Origin: Planococcus maritimus
Lineage (GTDB): Bacteria; Bacillota; Bacilli; Bacillales_A; Planococcaceae
Assembly: GCF_001687625.2 (NCBI RefSeq)
Contig: NZ_CP016538.2
Location: 1,580,501-1,644,500, forward strand
DNA length: 64,000 nt
Direction: 5' to 3'
The notes under the pieces were generated by a model. That model was not told where the DNA came from and made no database searches. It saw only the letters and a list, made by a program, of their open reading frames with translations. This document shows positions 61,715 through 64,000 of this stretch, in pieces. The translations under genes and the position numbers were made by a program. Each line of letters opens with the position of its first letter. Position 1 is the first letter of the stretch.

Positions 61715-62481
61715 TGATAGTGAAAAAAGGATGGAGACCGGTTCTGGTCCTCATCCTTTTGTTGATCATTTGGCAAGTGCTGGTTCCGCTTTTTGAAGTG
61801 CCGGCTTGGCTATTGCCGACGCCTGGCCAAATCGGGCTCGAAGCAGTGAACAGCTGGCCCAATTACAGCGGCCATTTAGCTGCGACGATCCGTTTGTCTA
61901 TACTCGGTTTGATTATTGGATCGGCGGTAGGACTTGGCGTCGCGATGGTTCTCCATTTAGTTCCGAAACTAAGGGAGACTTTTTATCCTTTATTGATTTT
62001 ATCGCAAAACATTCCAATCATCGTGTTGGCGCCGCTGTTGGTCATTTGGTTCGGTTTCGGCGTCATGCCAAAATTGATCATTATTATACTCGTATGCTTT
62101 TTTCCGATCACCATTGCCGCACTTGATGGATTTCGGCAGACGAGCAGTGAATTGCTGCATTATATGAAGATGGCTGGTGCTGATAGACGGCAGATTTTTT
62201 GGAAACTGGAATGGCCGCATGCGATGCCGTCTATTTTTTCTGGCTTGAAAATTGCAGCGACCTACAGCGTTATGGGCGCTGTCATTTCCGAATGGCTTGG
62301 GGCGCAAGAAGGCATTGGCGTTTATATGACGCTTGCCTCCTCGTCGTTTCGGACCACACAAGTATTTGTCGCGATCTTCTTGATTATGTGTTTGAGCATG
62401 GTGTTTTTCGCAGCGATCGTGTTGCTCGAAAAGCGGTTCATCCGCTGGAACACGAACAGGGGAGGAGATTCGAATGGCTGA
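61714..62481 (+). CDS. thiX: ThiX-like ABC transporter permease
   Basis: 255 aa from ATG 61714 (GTG 61711 also possible). About six helices, BPD-transport inner-membrane domain with the EAA loop MKMAGADRRQIFWKLEWPHA coupling to the ATPase. Starts overlapping the preceding stop and overlaps the ATPase gene by 8 bp. Together with the SBP and ATPase it forms the precursor importer. Confidence 0.92.
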   Translation: MIVKKGWRPVLVLILLLIIWQVLVPLFEVPAWLLPTPGQIGLEAVNSWPNYSGHLAATIRLSILGLIIGSAVGLGVAMVLHLVPKLRETFYPLLILSQNIPIIVLAPLLVIWFGFGVMPKLIIIILVCFFPITIAALDGFRQTSSELLHYMKMAGADRRQIFWKLEWPHAMPSIFSGLKIAATYSVMGAVISEWLGAQEGIGVYMTLASSSFRTTQVFVAIFLIMCLSMVFFAAIVLLEKRFIRWNTNRGGDSNG

Positions 62482-63217
62482 ACTGATGATCGAACAATTG
62501 ACGAAAAGCTTTGACGGGGCCGAAGTGCTCAAAGAGCTGTCGCTACACATCCAAGAAGATGAATTTGTCGCTGTGCTCGGTCCTTCCGGCAGCGGGAAAA
62601 GCACTTTGTTCCATTTGATCGGCGGACTTTACGAACCGGATGAGGGAACGATTGCACTCGGTGGCGACAAGATCAACGGCCAAAAAGGGTCAGTCAGCTA
62701 CATGCCTCAAAGCCCGTCCTTACTCCCGTGGCGGAGCATATTGGACAATGTCCTCTTGGGGGCGGAACTGGCGGGACGTAAAGATAAGGAAGCCGCCTTG
62801 GAAATGATGGATAAAGCAGGGCTGTCTGGATACGAGCGGGCATACCCCCATCAATTATCGGGCGGGATGAAACAACGCGCTGCCTTTATCCGCAGTTTGT
62901 TGAGCCCGCAGCCGCTCATTTTGCTGGACGAGCCGTTTTCGGCGCTGGATGAATTCACCCGCTCGGAAATGCAAAAATGGCTGCTTGATATTTGGCAAAG
63001 CAATAAACGATCGATTCTTTTTGTCACGCATAATATAGAAGAAGCTTTGTTTCTTGCAGACCGCATCCTGGTATTGTCGGAAAAACCTGCACGGGTCGTC
63101 GCCGAATTCCAGGTCGAATTCACGCGGCCAAGGGCAGAGGATATTACCTTGACTGAAGAGTTTCTGCAACACAAGAAGGAAATCTACAAAGTATTGAAGA
63201 AAGGGACAGGAGAATAA
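62474..63217 (+). CDS. thiZ: ThiZ-like ABC transporter ATPase
   Basis: 247 aa ABC ATPase of the nitrate/taurine type. Walker A GPSGSGKST (about 37-45), Q-loop SYMPQSP, signature LSGGMKQR, Walker B LILLDEPFSALD and the H-loop VTHNIEEA. GGGGAGGAG precedes ATG 62474. Last gene of the TPP-riboswitch operon. Confidence 0.93.
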   Translation: MAELMIEQLTKSFDGAEVLKELSLHIQEDEFVAVLGPSGSGKSTLFHLIGGLYEPDEGTIALGGDKINGQKGSVSYMPQSPSLLPWRSILDNVLLGAELAGRKDKEAALEMMDKAGLSGYERAYPHQLSGGMKQRAAFIRSLLSPQPLILLDEPFSALDEFTRSEMQKWLLDIWQSNKRSILFVTHNIEEALFLADRILVLSEKPARVVAEFQVEFTRPRAEDITLTEEFLQHKKEIYKVLKKGTGE

Positions 63218-63269
63218 AACGATAAGCGTGCATAGCAATGATTTTTTGGATACAGGGGGAGGGCAAGTG

Positions 63270-64000
63270 ATGGAAACTTGGTTTGGTGCAAGATCCGATT
63301 ATCCGTTCACGCTTTTTTCCTCCAGCCATCTGATCGTTTTGGCCATCGCTTTGTGCGGATTTCTATTCGTGATTCTTTTCAAAAACACGCTATCCGCTAC
63401 AGGTGCCTTGTTTCAGCTATTGCGCTGGCTATTGTTCAGTGTCCTGATCCTCTCCGAAGTGTCTTATCAATACTGGGCGATCACCCACGGATTCTGGAGT
63501 TTTAACCGCTATATGCCACTCCATTTATGTGGAGTTGCTTCGGTCACTGCCATGATCGGCTTATGGACTTTGCGCCCATTCTGGATCCGCCTGTCCTTTT
63601 TTATCGGCTTCGCACCCGCCGCTTTAGCCCTCGTGACACCCGATATGCCTTATGATTATCAACACTTTCGCTTTTGGAAGTTTTTTGTCCATCACACGGT
63701 TATTGCCTGGGCTAGTTTGTTTTTGGCCGTGGCTTTTCCGAAATCCATCACGTGGCGTTCGGTTTTCACTGTCTATGGCCTGTTGCTGGCTTACGCTGCA
63801 CTCATCGGCTTCTGGGTTAATCCTTGGACGGAATCGAACTATCTTTACTTGTCGCAAAGGCCCACTAACGTCTCGCCGTTAGATTTTTTCGGTGACGGCC
63901 TGTGGTATTATTTGAATCTATGTCTAACTGCCTTATTATTGTTTGCGGCACAATACGGAATTTTTCACTGCTTAGTCCACAAAAAGCGAAATGCCACTAA
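63270..64000 (+). CDS. YwaF-family integral membrane protein (TIGR02206), 3' end outside window
   Basis: 243 complete codons to the window edge, no stop reached. Starts METWFGARSDYPFTLFSSSH and has about six to seven helices; RYMPLHLCGVAS and YLYLSQRPTNVSPLDFFGD are typical YwaF-like motifs. GGGGGAGGG lies upstream of ATG 63270. It is 52 bp after the ATPase gene and may be read with the thiamine operon, although no functional link is known. Confidence 0.85.
   Translation, partial: METWFGARSDYPFTLFSSSHLIVLAIALCGFLFVILFKNTLSATGALFQLLRWLLFSVLILSEVSYQYWAITHGFWSFNRYMPLHLCGVASVTAMIGLWTLRPFWIRLSFFIGFAPAALALVTPDMPYDYQHFRFWKFFVHHTVIAWASLFLAVAFPKSITWRSVFTVYGLLLAYAALIGFWVNPWTESNYLYLSQRPTNVSPLDFFGDGLWYYLNLCLTALLLFAAQYGIFHCLVHKKRNAT

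Overview
This window is chromosomal DNA of a moderate/low-GC Gram-positive bacterium, most likely Bacillales and probably Planococcaceae (Planococcus-like). That placement is an inference. It rests on strong AGGAGG-type ribosome binding sites, frequent GTG/TTG starts, hairpin-plus-T terminators, a CcpA-type (cre) site, an icaADB locus, DUF5316/CdaR/YwaF-type genes and a TPP riboswitch. No rRNA, tRNA, CRISPR array or transposase was seen.

0-29 kb is a core-like segment. It starts inside a 2-oxoacid dehydrogenase operon (E1beta, E2, E3) followed by a SorC-type regulator. Next come an MBL-fold hydrolase, small membrane proteins, a 5'-nucleotidase-like phosphoesterase, a divergent SgrR-like regulator/MFS pair, NUDIX, phosphotransferase and GNAT genes, a DUF2268 protease and a second-type UMP kinase. 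From 17.2 to 23.5 kb lies a tightly coupled catabolic operon: GH13_18 phosphorylase, glycerate kinase, SSS symporter, unknown protein, CdaR regulator. I read it as a glucosylglycerate (compatible solute) utilisation operon with a cre site in front. After it come an SDR, an M50 peptidase, an alpha/beta hydrolase, a frameshifted peptidase E and an AAC(6')-like acetyltransferase.

29.4-49.9 kb is visibly AT-rich accessory DNA. It carries a Qat anti-phage locus in which qatA and qatB are read as one frame, with a GTG at the domain junction. Next to it are a secreted metzincin and a membrane-anchored protein bracketed by 168-bp direct repeats, and a serine resolvase with a three-subsite res region including a textbook 28-bp crossover site. 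Further along are three unknown genes, an icaADB exopolysaccharide operon divergent from a dispersin-like GH20 hexosaminidase, a DUF7662-GNAT fusion, and many decayed gene tails. Several of these tails share the same C-terminal remnant followed by a hairpin and a half-res-like sequence. This looks like an island that has repeatedly gained and lost resolvase-associated cassettes.

50-64 kb returns to ordinary gene order: an MDR oxidoreductase, a second DUF7662-GNAT fusion, an SDR plus acyl-CoA-synthetase-like pair, a LacI regulator with a perfect operator palindrome, and small membrane proteins. A nitroreductase/MarR/ABM-monooxygenase set and a TPP-riboswitch-controlled thiamine-precursor ABC transporter (SBP, MTH1187-type protein, permease, ATPase) follow. 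The window ends inside a YwaF-family membrane protein.

At least ten short genes (27-60 codons) with good ribosome binding sites are included that are easily missed.
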